Shown here piece by piece: positions 36,802 through 47,234 of a DNA stretch of 64,000 nucleotides. The stretch lies in the NCBI GenBank assembly GCA_050084515.1, contig CM114272.1:55738001-55802000 (forward strand), in the 5' to 3' direction. The notes under the pieces are model-generated. The model was given only the letters and a program-made list of their open reading frames with translations. It did no database searches and was not told the DNA's origin. The translations under genes and the position numbers were made by a program. Each line of letters begins with the position of its first letter. The stretch's first letter is position 1. This stretch comes from Blasia pusilla. Its lineage: Eukaryota > Marchantiophyta > Marchantiopsida > Blasiales.

Positions 36802-37985
36802 CAAGGAAATGGAGGAACCGCCAGAAAAGCAGCGCGGGGCAAGTGAAGTCTACCCTTGACTCGCAGAGTGGGCTGGCGGGCTGACGAAATCGTAGTAGCA
36901 ATCGCAGCGGATTGTGGGAATATTCACCGGGCGCATTATTGCGGTCGCGATGGCGGAGAGGTGGGCCAGGCTGCGCGCACTCGGGTTTCCAGAGGGCGGG
37001 GCTGACCCGGACCTACCTACGTGCCGCTGATACCGTCTTGCCTCACCTGCTAGGAGATGACGTGGCCTTCTGAGAGACAAGGCACGAGGGTAACGAGCCA
37101 GAGTCTGCATTTGGGTCTACGTCGTCGACGAAAACAAACGCCCCCACCTCCCGCCCCTTCTGGTCGCCGCCCTCGGCATCTGTGCCCTACCAAAATATCA
37201 CTCACTGGGTCCCGCCCTTACGTACTCTAGACGTACCGCTCCATCCATGTGTCCCCCCCCGCTTACTTGCAAGTCAAGACTGCCCCCCGCCCTATTACGT
37301 CCGTCTCTCGAACCTCGGCCTGTCTTCCTTCCCTGTCTCTCCTCTCTGAGCCCTTGGTGGCGGAGCGATCGATTCAGCCTCGCTTCTATTTTAGCCGGGC
37401 CTCCCTCGCCTTTCCTGCCTGGCTTTCATGGGAATGGGTGGATCATGGACGGCTATTTTCATCCGCGTTCGACCGTACCTTCCGGAGATAATCCTGCTGC
37501 CCCGGGCTGCCGGTCCATTCCATTGTATGCCCCTATGATAATTATTACTGTTATTTATTTCCTGTGTGGCATCATATATGGCTGGACTTCAATCAAGCAA
37601 GCGACGACGGAAGCTGGAGCTTGCGGGGCAGCTGTGTGTGTGTGCAGCAGCTTCGCCCGGAAGATACCGAGTCAGCAGGTCAGTTGTGTGGACGCACCTG
37701 GCCGGGGCCTCACTCCCTTTTACCACGCGATCGAACTCGTTCTTCGTATTATGACTCCACTTGAATTTCGCTCGCCCGGCGGCCATCGTGATAGAAACTG
37801 AAGACGACCACGCCTGATGATGGATCGGATTGCGGGGATTTGGGAGAGCACGCGAAGCGCCCTCGAAAAATCAGATCCAGTTATTTCGCTGTCACAGCTG
37901 CGATGACATCAACAATATTCGTTCCGCTGCGGTGCGCTATTCCGAGTGCCAAAATCAGCCTACCCACGTCCGACGCCTCATTCTC

Positions 37986-38007
37986 CGAGTGAATGAAAAA
38001 TCACTCG
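37986..38007. repeat. CGAGTGA/TCACTCG hairpin with a second diverged copy
   Basis: CGAGTGA, eight bases, then TCACTCG form a 7-bp stem. A direct, diverged copy (CCGAGTGATTGAAAAATCA) occurs near 38385-38403. Several more CACTCG/CGAGTG words lie between 38200 and 38450, suggesting remnants of one repeated unit. Confidence 0.5.
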
Positions 38008-39249
38008 AGCGGAGGTTCGGTGATCTGAAGACAGGGCAAACAGTTTCATTCCAGAGTCCGTGTACGCGGGCAAGGCATGAGGGAGTGGTGAGGACATCGT
38101 TCAAATTCGAACATAACACACTATTCAAAATCCCCCTCCACCCAGGTTGAACCAGCAGAGGTGCTCGCAGGTCCCTTATTCAAACTGCACCGTCCCACTC
38201 TCTTTTGAGTTCGCCCTTCACTCGAGTCCAATATATTATATGATATTGATGATCACCGCCATAATTCAAGTTCGCATAATATTTTAAGTATTCCCGTCCC
38301 TCTAAGTGCCACTCGGAAGAGAGCGAATCCTCCTCGTGAATCCCCTCCAATTTTTTCATGGTGCGGAGACTTGCGACCAGTTTCCCGAGTGATTGAAAAA
38401 TCATCACTAGAGTTGACTCGTGGAACCGGAGAGGGTCCACACTCGGATCGTCAAGACAGACCGAGGGTTCGATCCAGCCATTAAACCATCGACCACATCT
38501 GCAAGCGACACAGCAGACGATTCGTACCAAGAAAGTTGGCAGGTGAAACACAAAAAATTATATATTTAGAATGAATGATGAGACATTTTATACATGGATT
38601 TGTTCATGGCTGTTGCCAGTAACAATTACATCAAGCGCTGCTTTTAAATGGAGTGCATAATACAAGCGCTGCGTCCAAGATCGGCCTTCCGCGACTATGT
38701 TGAAGGCCTGGTTTTACAACACTGCTCTATTGAATCGTTTCTAGACAAAGTACAGCAGCTGACAGTCTACAGAGCTTGAACATTACTGGGAGGCAAGCCC
38801 GGACTACAGCCTATTTCTTAAGGTGTCGTGCGTCTATGTCTTCAATCCTCTTTAAGTGAATGGCGCGGAGAGAGAGGTTTGAGAGAGTAAGAGAAGAGGG
38901 AGAGAATGCGGCTTGACAATCTCGGGACTGCAAGTGAAATTTGACCCCTCTAAGATAAAAAAATAAAACGGTCGGTCGATGGTATTTGGCCAGCCAAGAT
39001 GTTTTCGTGCAGGGATGGAATATGGGCTGCGAGGGTGAGTACTGGCCTTATTGGCTCCATGGTAGCATGAAGCGGCTGTGCTTGAGGGCTGGTAAGCCCT
39101 TCACAATATGCAGATTCAATGGATTTCCATCTACTTAGCATACATCAGCAAAGAATAGGGGCATAAGAGGTGTCTAATAAACCAAGAGGAGGTTGACCTT
39201 CTCTGGCCTTGATTCGTACCCTCAGCGCTGGGGCCGAAGAACATATACT

Positions 39250-40518
39250 TCAAAGTAGCTGGCTGTTGGTGTTGTTCGCGTTCAGAGCATGCAGATCGAG
39301 GGGCGGCCAACTCTGATTCGTCCAGAAAGCTGAGTCGTGAGAAACTGGCTCGAAAGACTGCAAGGTTTCTGGCACCGGTTGCCACAAGGTAAGGGGACGA
39401 CTAGTCTCGGGCTCTCCTTCGCCACCGTTAGAACTCGGCACGGCCATGGCGGACTTTCCCTTGGCGTGTCTCAGACTTTCCATCAATCCCTTTTCATCTA
39501 CATGATGTATGACCTGCCTGCCCTCCCCTCTCCGTTCTTGATCTTCCTCCGATGAGCCCCACATGCCAACCTGCTGTTGCTGCTGCTGCTGCTTTTGCGC
39601 GGCCTGTAGTCTCCATTGCACATCGGCCGGATCGATCCCGTTAAGATGTTCTAAGTCGATGCTGTAACCCAGTCCCTCACTCAATGCTGGTCCTCCTCCA
39701 GCTGCGGCCGCCGCCGCTGCAGCTGCTCTGAAGTTCTGCGTGGTCTCAAATATCGCACTAAGATCGCCGTTGGCCAAAGCAGCAACATCCTGCTTCACAG
39801 ACGGGAAAAAGCCTAGACCTATGATTCCTGCCGATTCGTAGGTGGATTGAGCGCTGTGAGACATCCCTGTTGATTGAGAACCATGACCATGAGTAACACT
39901 GAATGCCGATACGTGACCGTTGGACGAGATTCCCGAAGTCTCAGTACTTTGACTCACCCCGGAAGGACCTGCTCGAATGGATTGTTGCGCTCGTGCAAGC
40001 ACAACCTTCGCAGGATCAATATCGTATTGGTGCTCGTAGTAGCCAGCTGAACTGGATGCACTAGCCGGATTGTAAGCGGTATGCAATGCCGAACCTCCAC
40101 CGTCGCTCCTCATTCCGGATGCTGAAGAGTCCACAGTAAGAACCGACGATAATTCGTTGTTTCTCTGCTTAGCCCGTTTATTCTTGCGACATCCTCCGCC
40201 CACCGGTACATTGCGTAGTGTGCCACCGGCAGTCCAGTACCGACGGCAGTTCTTACAGAAGTGCCGCGGCTGGGTGAGACTGTAGTTATTGTAGTAACAA
40301 AACTTAGTGTTGAGAGACTGACAGCGGGGACAAGCGATGATCTGATCCGGAGGTTTCAACCGACGTTCTTGCAGCGCTCGCTGTGCAAACAACGTCGATT
40401 GCGTTTTCTTATCCTGATGCAGCAGAGACTGGGAGCCATCGACAGTGTCTCCCGCATGCTGCTCACTCGCACAGCTGCTTAAAAGCATGACCTGTATGCC
40501 ACCCAACGCTGTGCTCAT
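39250..40518 (-). CDS. Dof-type C2C2 zinc-finger transcription factor
   Basis: Plant-specific nuclear transcription factor of the Dof family, whose single zinc finger binds AAAG-core sites. The 422-residue protein is complete. The Dof domain spans about residues 61-114, with zinc ligands Cys63, Cys66, Cys88 and Cys91 (CX2CX21CX2C) and the hallmark stretches [20 protein letters not shown] and [20 protein letters not shown] basic tail RKNKRAKQR (111-119) is a likely nuclear localisation signal. The rest is Ser-rich and low in complexity: poly-Ala 265-273, poly-Gln 310-316, then an acidic/basic stretch and a Trp-containing C-terminus ([31 protein letters not shown]) that could be an activation region. 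The start is well fixed, because the codon directly before the ATG is an in-frame TAA. The CDS has no intron. YWTAGG resembles cycling Dof factors, whereas GGGCRKNKR is the common form in other subgroups, so I do not assign a subgroup or symbol. Confidence 0.97.
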   Translation of the reverse strand: MSTALGGIQVMLLSSCASEQHAGDTVDGSQSLLHQDKKTQSTLFAQRALQERRLKPPDQIIACPRCQSLNTKFCYYNNYSLTQPRHFCKNCRRYWTAGGTLRNVPVGGGCRKNKRAKQRNNELSSVLTVDSSASGMRSDGGGSALHTAYNPASASSSAGYYEHQYDIDPAKVVLARAQQSIRAGPSGVSQSTETSGISSNGHVSAFSVTHGHGSQSTGMSHSAQSTYESAGIIGLGFFPSVKQDVAALANGDLSAIFETTQNFRAAAAAAAAAGGGPALSEGLGYSIDLEHLNGIDPADVQWRLQAAQKQQQQQQQVGMWGSSEEDQERRGEGRQVIHHVDEKGLMESLRHAKGKSAMAVPSSNGGEGEPETSRPLTLWQPVPETLQSFEPVSHDSAFWTNQSWPPLDLHALNANNTNSQLL

Positions 40519-42136
40519 TTACCAGTCCAAGACTGCGCGATTCAGAACACCCCAACGACGAAGTCCAGCATGTGCTTAATCATCACTCGACAGAAAAGGC
40601 GTCTTCGATGGTTGAGCTCAGACCCTCGACTGTAAAACCACCGATCCCAGCGATCAGACCCCGCTGTATGCTGAACCTGTGTTAACGCCACGCCAACCTT
40701 CTCGGGGAGCTTCGACTGTGATGTCGTACGACAATTTACGAGACTCGGCCCTGCGCTTGCTGTGAAATCCGAGACTAGACGAAAATCCTGCCAAAGAAAG
40801 CACATATACAATCAATACTCATTGGTCGATGCGGTGGACGAAACGTAGATGCAGCATTCATAGCATTCTAAACACTCCACTCGTATTACATCCTCCTAAC
40901 CGCTGGTACAGCACAGGACACTGTATGTGTCAGATGAGGATTGAAAGGTACTACTCCTGGACGACCGATTTCAGCCGTTGGCCACAGCGAAGGGAACCCA
41001 GAAAATTGGGCCACGCTCTTGGTCTTGGGCAGATCTGAAGGTGAGTGCTCTCGCGCATCCGCACCCCTGCAAACCATCGTGTTAATGAGGTGGAAAGCTT
41101 GAACCGGGTAAGCACACCGGGGGTGCGAAGGTATGATAAACTCATGGCATCGTTGACAAGACCTGCAAGGATCGACTATTCTTAGGGTGTTGATGAGCCT
41201 TGAAGTTTTCCAGACTACGTTAGCAGTGGCTCTGATGATCGGCACGCCGGGCCAACAGGTAGTAACTGGCATCTCCTACGCTGGCGAGGCTTAAACCAGT
41301 CGATTCAAAGCCTCTGTGCGCTCAATTTCAAAACTTCTGTTGAAGACTATCAAGATCTCTGGAACGCTCTGCGCACAAGGAATCAGATGAGCTCGGAAAC
41401 AGCCAATCGTTACCTCCTCGGCCCTAATTGACAGCGCTCCAGACGAACACTCCCTGGTCTATGGGGAAATCAGATCTCTCAGGCATCAGGCGGGGGGCCG
41501 TCAATTGTAGTGACTCGATTGCTTGTAGATGTAGGTAGGGACAACCACCCACCGATATGTCATGGACTTGGTACGCTGGAAGCCCAAATACGGATAAGCT
41601 AACGCTGGCCCGATCGAACATTGACTCACCGCTAATATGTCGACCTCCCAAGCTCAAGAATTTTGAGCGAGTCAGTAGCATATCCGAAGCCAAGACCCGG
41701 CTAAGGGGCTTTCTGCGTCTCCCTACGAGACGCTAGCGCACTGGGGCTTCACAGTAGTTCTCACTAAGTTTTCAATGAGTACAGGTTTGCGGCGAGGAAC
41801 TTCGCGAGTTTGCGAGTGTAGGGTGACTGAGGACAATCTTGCATGCAACCTCTACTTGGCCACGCGACTACGTTCTGGCCCGATATATTTCATTACATAG
41901 ATGATGAATCTTTGCATATACAGACATAGGCGTTGGTCTGGACTACTCACAAAATCCCAGAAATCGTTACTAAGTGTATGGTACCGAACGCGAGGTGCAG
42001 TACCGAGTCGTCGATCCTGACATGAATGCAAACCAACATCCCAAGAAGAAGTGAATCGGATTGAGACTCGGGAGGATATCAGCATACAAAGAAAAAAGAC
42101 GTTATGGTGCTTGGACAGAGTAAGCACCTGCTCGGC
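40519..42136 (-). other. Putative 5' leader region of the Dof gene with one intron
   Basis: On the minus strand the sequence CTTTCTTTGGCAG ends at 40788, a strong 3' splice site with a pyrimidine tract. GATTTT followed by GTGAGT at 41950-41945 is a strong 5' splice site. Joining them gives a first leader exon from about 42108 to 41951, an intron of 1163 bases (41950-40788), and a second exon starting at 40787 that carries 269 bases of leader before the ATG. Open frames inside the intron (for example 40886-41272 and 41424-41693 minus) match nothing known. The model is inferred from splice-site sequence only. Confidence 0.4.
40542..40583 (-). promoter_or_regulatory. Upstream ORF of 13 residues in the Dof leader
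   Basis: An ATG at 40583 opens a reading frame for MIKHMLDFVVGVF that stops at 40542, 23 bases before the main start and in a different frame. A second ATG lies in the same short frame. If the leader is transcribed as modelled, ribosomes would meet this uORF first, which could lower translation of the factor. Confidence 0.5.
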
Positions 42137-42145
42137 AATATATAT
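42137..42145 (-). promoter_or_regulatory. TATA-box candidate for the Dof gene
   Basis: The minus strand reads CTCTCCATATATATTGCCGA. The TATA-like core lies about 30 bases before a plausible start near 42108, and CT-rich patches typical of plant core promoters lie further upstream. Its distance and orientation suit the leader-exon model. Confidence 0.4.
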
Positions 42146-42468
42146 GGAGAGAATCGATACGAGTCCTGGCCGTGCTTCCCGGAGACGACTTGAAGCTTGG
42201 GTTCAGGAGCGATGAGATTCTTGATATCGAGTGTTAGAGTCAAGCCCAGAAGAGAGTGGTGAGTGAGACAGGCAGCGGCCGGACTGGAGGAGAGTGACGA
42301 ATAACCTGTGGCGACGAGTAGGTGTGAGAGATAATAGTGGGGAGGAGAGGATAGGAGGGGACGGGGGAGGCCGATACGATTGATATGACCAAGCGTTGAA
42401 TGGGGGATTCGAGGGTGAGCCAGAGAGAAAAGAGATATGGGAGGGCCGCGCGCGAAGGACTTCGCGAC

Positions 42469-42606
42469 AGCTAAGCACTAGCGTCGGTAGCGGGGCGGAT
42501 GCGGTACGCAGTAAGAGAGGGGGAGGGGGAGATTATGCAATGCTCGCTGTTCTGGAGATGAGAGAGCTAAGCAGTAGCGTTGGTAGTGGGGCGGATGCAG
42601 TAAGAG
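42469..42606. repeat. Tandem duplication, 96-bp period, upstream of the Dof promoter
   Basis: AGCTAAGCACTAGCGTCGGT at 42469 recurs as AGCTAAGCAGTAGCGTTGGT at 42565. Both continue with AG(C/T)GGGGCGGATGC and end in AGTAAGAG. The first copy has a six-base insertion (GTACGC). The copies lie about 330-470 bases upstream of the putative TATA box and are separated by a GA-rich tract. Confidence 0.85.
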
Positions 42607-42773
42607 CGGAGGTTTATGGAAATTGGTTCGCTGCTCCTGGGGAACGAGGAAGAGAGGAGAAGAGAGAGAGAGATGGAGGTGGGGAAATGCAACGGATCGG
42701 CTTCCTTGGATTACCCGATAGGGAAGGAGGCTCTCCCTGCAAAAAGGAACGCAGAGGGTAAGTCCGCAGGGAG

Positions 42774-42795
42774 GGAGAGAGAGAGAGAGAGAGAG
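42774..42795. repeat. (GA)n microsatellite
   Basis: About eleven GA units at the end of a 500-base GA-rich tract. On the minus strand, the Dof sense strand, this is CT-rich. Confidence 0.9.
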
Positions 42796-45508
42796 GGCCA
42801 AATGCCTGATGCAGAGCAGAGGCTGGAAAGACGACGAAATTCAGAACCGAGAAGAGCTTACAACCGGGAACATACCAGTGCTCACGTGGAGTCCCCGAGA
42901 CCGCGAGATCTGGGAACACCGCACATTCCGGGAGGAACATCCCGAATTACGCGGCCGATCTTTTGGTGAGCCCGTGTCTCGCCTCGCTCCCCTCAGCCTA
43001 GCCTATGGTATTCCTGGCCTAGGCCAAACCCTATGGAGGGAGATGCCTTTCCTAAACGAGAGAGCATCCACTAAAGCCGGTCGCTAAATGTCCATTTCGC
43101 CCATGGGGCTCGCCTCGCTCCCGATGCTCCGCCAGGAATGACATCGCGGGGTCAGGCCGCTCGCGGAAGGAGGGAACAGAAGAGCTCTCAGACTAACAGT
43201 CCGCTAACTGGCGAACACCCCAGGAAACTCCTCCATTCATTCATCGTAATGTTCACCACGTGGCTGAATTGGTGTCCTGGGATATGAGCGTCAGCCGGGT
43301 TGAGCAGCACGTGTCCCTGGTTCCCGACGGCCCGACCCGGGGAACCCAAGCGCCGCCTCGTTCTCGTGAGGAGCTTAGCGCCGTGCACAGATGCACGGCT
43401 CGTTTCCCCGCCGGGGGCAGCGGCGGCGTCGGGCTCTCGGAGGCGCGCAGTGAAGGCCGGCTGTTGGGAGGATCGGTCACGCGTTTGATCACCGATTCAC
43501 CGTGGCCGAGCGGACGGAGTGCACCTCCGTGCGCTCCAGTTATCGTCTCGCCTCGGCAGCGCAGCCATGGAGGGCCAGAATGGACGAAGGTCAATCGACC
43601 CGCCCATGAGGCGATGTGCCATGACCCATAGCCGCTCCGAAGCTGGGATCTGCGGGATTACCAACACGGTGGTGCTCAGGGCGCCAGTGCTCTCTACCGC
43701 ACTGTTTCACTGTCCTGTATCCGATCACCGAAGGAGCCCCCGATCAAAACCCAGCATGTGCATGCATGCACATCATATCCGCGCGATCCTTCTCACTCCG
43801 ACACGCGCACGAAACGCTGGCCGGGTTGACCGGGCTCATGGCCTATGGGAAATCTTTCCGTTTGGAAGGCCGGGCCGGGGCCGGTGGACCCCCAGTCTAG
43901 GGACTAGACCGGACCAACCAAAACCGACCCTTAGAGTCAGGGCTCTGGAGGGAGTACGTACTGTGCACCCGATTCCAGAGGAGAAGCCAGAGCTCAAGCA
44001 CCCCAACGTCTTGCAGACCTGCACTGGCCGAAGCCCTGCCACCGGCCCAAGGTCCCCGTTTCTCTCCCCCGTCCACATCACCGGCGGGTATCCCAGCCAT
44101 TGCCGACTGTGCCGATCTGCCCTCCTGCGTGCCCCTGCACGCCCTGACCTTACCTTACCTCACCTCAGCCTGCCCTGTCCTTCCCTGCCATACCGCCAGC
44201 CTATGCCTGCAACGGCCCCGCTATGAAGCCTGCCCGGCCTTATCGTAGTTTGCATCCTTCGTTCTTCTTTCTGTGCCCAGCCACTACCAAATCTGAATCT
44301 GGAGTTTTCAACACACGGCATCGTCTGATTGCATGCCCGCGTTGCTCCACTTAACTGAGCAACCCGTTCTTGTTCTCCACGAGGCAAGGTATGAGTAGAT
44401 GTCTGGTGGGACCTCGGATGATGCTAATACAGTATTGAGGGCCCGCAGCAATGCCCACGGACGGACGCCGCCATCTGGGGCCCAGCCCCTATACAAACAC
44501 TCAGTGCCCACCTGGTGGTTTGCAGGTAGTGCTTGTCAGAAAGGGCCCACACACAGCCGCCAGTAACACAGTGCCACGATCCAGTTTCGTGCTGAAGGGG
44601 CATCCGGTAACTCTAAGCACAAGAGGAGCGGGCGGGGAGGATCGTGTCGGGCAAAAGCTTCGCACGCGCACGGAGCGCGTGGCGGGTGTCGGGAGTCAGG
44701 TGCCAATAATTGAGGTCTCTCTTAATCCGCTTCCTCACTCCTCTCAAACACAAAAACTCCCATGAGCAAAGCATTACCATTTACCGGCGTTCCATTCCGT
44801 TTCTTTGTTTCGCTCTCTTCTTTTGTACATGCCCCGCCTGTATGGCCACGGCCTGCGTTGGCATGGCCAACCAACCACCACTATCAACAACCGGAACTCG
44901 ATGGGACGGAAGGGACTGGACGGACTTCCGCCAAACCCCCACCGCTGGCACTGCCGCTGGCCCCGCTACGCCAACCATGCCCAGTTCCGGGAACCTGCAT
45001 TTCGCCCACCCTTCTCCGGCCATGGTCGCTCATCGGGTACGAAATTAGACAGTTTCAGATCGCTGTCGCCGTCGTCGCAGTTCACTTCGTGAACCCTCCC
45101 TATTGGAGTGGGTGGTCCCAGACCGCCGCAGGCGATCCGCTTGTCACCGATTCTGCCCCAATCCATTGATAGCGACGTTGGCCCCGGTATCCCTCGCGCG
45201 CTGTCCATCCGGAAAAGGACGTGATCCCAGGTACTCTGTGTGAACGCAACCACGGTGCGCCGTGGCGGGTACATCCATCCGTTGTCCGCCATCCTGCGAC
45301 GCGACCGAATTGGGCGGGCAGGGGACAGTGGGACACCCCCGCTCGCGTGGTATTTTGTCTGCCCCACTAAGTACGCTATGACGCCCCTTGCTCACGCTGC
45401 GTAAGAACGACGGTGGAGATTCGCTCACTGACCCGGGATCTTCCTCGAAGTCCGATCCCGCGTGCCCCTCCGCCTCCGACTCCGTATGTGAGGGAGCTCA
45501 TGTTTTAT

Positions 45509-45542
45509 ATCCCGCTACGCTACACCGGAGCGTAAGCGGGAT
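45509..45542. repeat. Hairpin with 13-bp stem
   Basis: ATCCCGCTACGCT (45509-45521) pairs with AGCGTAAGCGGGAT (45529-45542), with a single bulged base and a seven-base loop ACACCGG. The stem is GC-rich and would be stable in RNA or single-stranded DNA. Function is unknown. Confidence 0.8.
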
Positions 45543-45950
45543 GCGCGGATTTGGAAGAGAGACTCCTCCAACTTTGGAATTGCTCCTCCCTTCCTCTTCT
45601 GAGGCTATCCAGTGACCAGTCTCTTCTCGCAAGGGAGGGAGAGAGAGAAAGCCGTGTCTTCCCCGCTTTCTGGCCTTATCCACTGTGTCATCAAGGAGAC
45701 CACGCACGTCGCGGACCGCTCAATTTAAATGTACCAAAAGGAAGTGGCTGGCACTGCATTTTGTCGCCTGAACGAAACAATCATTTTATTTGCTTCTTTT
45801 CTCGTAATGATTTTCCCCCCTTCATTACCGCAATATACGTGACACGTTCGCATTTGCCGTCCCATCCAATTTAGTAACCCCGGATCCCGCTTAAGCTCCA
45901 ATTTAACTTCCTCCACGCGAATAAGGAAAGATTATCTCTGCGATTTGATG

Positions 45951-46001
45951 ACCGACCGACCGACCGGCCAGTCATTCATTCATTCATCCGTCCGTCCGTC
46001 C
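45951..46001. repeat. Cluster of three tetranucleotide repeats
   Basis: ACCG units, then CATT/ATTC units, then GTCC units follow each other within 51 bases. Confidence 0.85.
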
Positions 46002-47212
46002 ACCCATCGTTTGTTTGGCTCCGTAGCTCTTTCCTAGCTTCCTATGCCGGGCCCTCTAACGTCATTCCCACAGTAGGCACAATCATTACGCTGCCAGCTC
46101 TGGTGTGGACTTTTTCCCCACACGAACCGCTACAGAGCACACACCGCCTCTTGTCCACTGCAGCGCGGGCGCGTGTGCATGCTCCCTGTGCCGGTCCCAT
46201 CGAATAGCGGCAACTGCAACAACCTACTACTCGCCCCACCCCGTTCGACAAGACTTTCCGTCGCCGGCCAACGTAACTCGCCTGCATCAGCTCCTAATGC
46301 GGTCACTTACCGGCGAGGTATTTATCCCCTTCCCTCTTCTTCGCCTCTTACAGTACACATAAAGCACCGGGTGATCGAAAATCCCGGTTTTTAAGTCCAG
46401 CCTACAAGAAGCTGGATATGTCGGAGTCAGTAACTGTGTACCCTCGCCCCCGTCGCGCACAGAAAGCAGCGTAAATCGAGCGGGGCGACTGAAACTCCAC
46501 GCGTAGGAGCGTAATGGCTGGCACCGGGCCCCCCAAGAAGATGGGAGGGAGCTAGGGTCACCCACTTCTGGCGGTGGCTGCACCTTTAGGGGGAGATGAG
46601 TCCATGGCTGGCTGCATGCACTGTGGCCGTTATCCCCCCCCGCCAACTTAGTATTGTGACTGCCTCCGCCTAAAGCTGGTCGGTCAGTCAGGCTACCTCA
46701 TCCTATTCCTCTTTCGGAAAAGCGGGATAAATTCCTCCCCTTTTCGACTCGTCCAGAACCTCGTTTCGGAAGCCTCTTTGCATTTAATGGTCGCAGTGTA
46801 GGGGACGCCTCTGGGAGGAACTCTATATTAAAACCTTACCCTCCTGGATTTGGTCATCATAATCCATCCTTCCTTGGGGGGGACTCTACTGTTAAGAGAA
46901 TGGAATAACTTCGCCTCCTCTACAGTGTGGGGAGCGGTGACCGCCTCCGTCTTCTCTCTCCCTGAGTCCCCTCCCGCTTGTTTGCTGGCGATTTCGAAAC
47001 ATCTGCGAACCATTAAAGATGAGGACGCTAAAATGGAAATCTGTATTCGTCGGATATGATGTGCATATGGGTATTTGCTAGCTCGTGCGCGCACTCATTT
47101 TCTCGACTCGAAAGGAAAGCGAAGAATCTAGCGATGCCATCGTATCGTGTATGTGCGTCAATGAATGGTATCAATCTCGTTAGGGAGGACTGCCTACGAA
47201 GCAGAAAGGCAC

Positions 47213-47234
47213 CGAGAGAGAGAGAGAGAGAGAG
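47213..47234. repeat. (GA)n microsatellite
   Basis: About ten GA units. Confidence 0.9.

Larger units (their letters stand above)
36001..39249. other. GC-rich island and 3' flank of the Dof gene
   Basis: Composition is GC-rich with many tetranucleotide arrays. Long open frames (36311-36901 minus, 37247-37801 plus) partly translate microsatellites and have no known domain. The stretch from 39249 down to about 38580 is the minus-strand 3' flank of the Dof gene. No canonical AATAAA was found there, though UGUAA-like elements (GATGTAATTGTT) occur near 38620-38635 on the minus strand, where plant transcripts could end. Confidence 0.45.

Noticed and set aside
36311-36901. 196-codon minus-strand frame
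   Set aside because: Much of it translates GACG, GGTC and GGA repeats into low-complexity sequence.
37247-37801. 184-codon plus-strand frame with a hydrophobic stretch
   Set aside because: One membrane-like segment is not enough. At this GC content about two such frames are expected by chance in the islands, and three shorter frames overlap it.
43519-44226. 235-codon open frame, the longest after the Dof CDS
   Set aside because: It lies in GC-rich DNA where stops are rare, overlaps other frames, is Arg/Pro/Ser-rich with pyrimidine-repeat translation at its end, and has no known domain.
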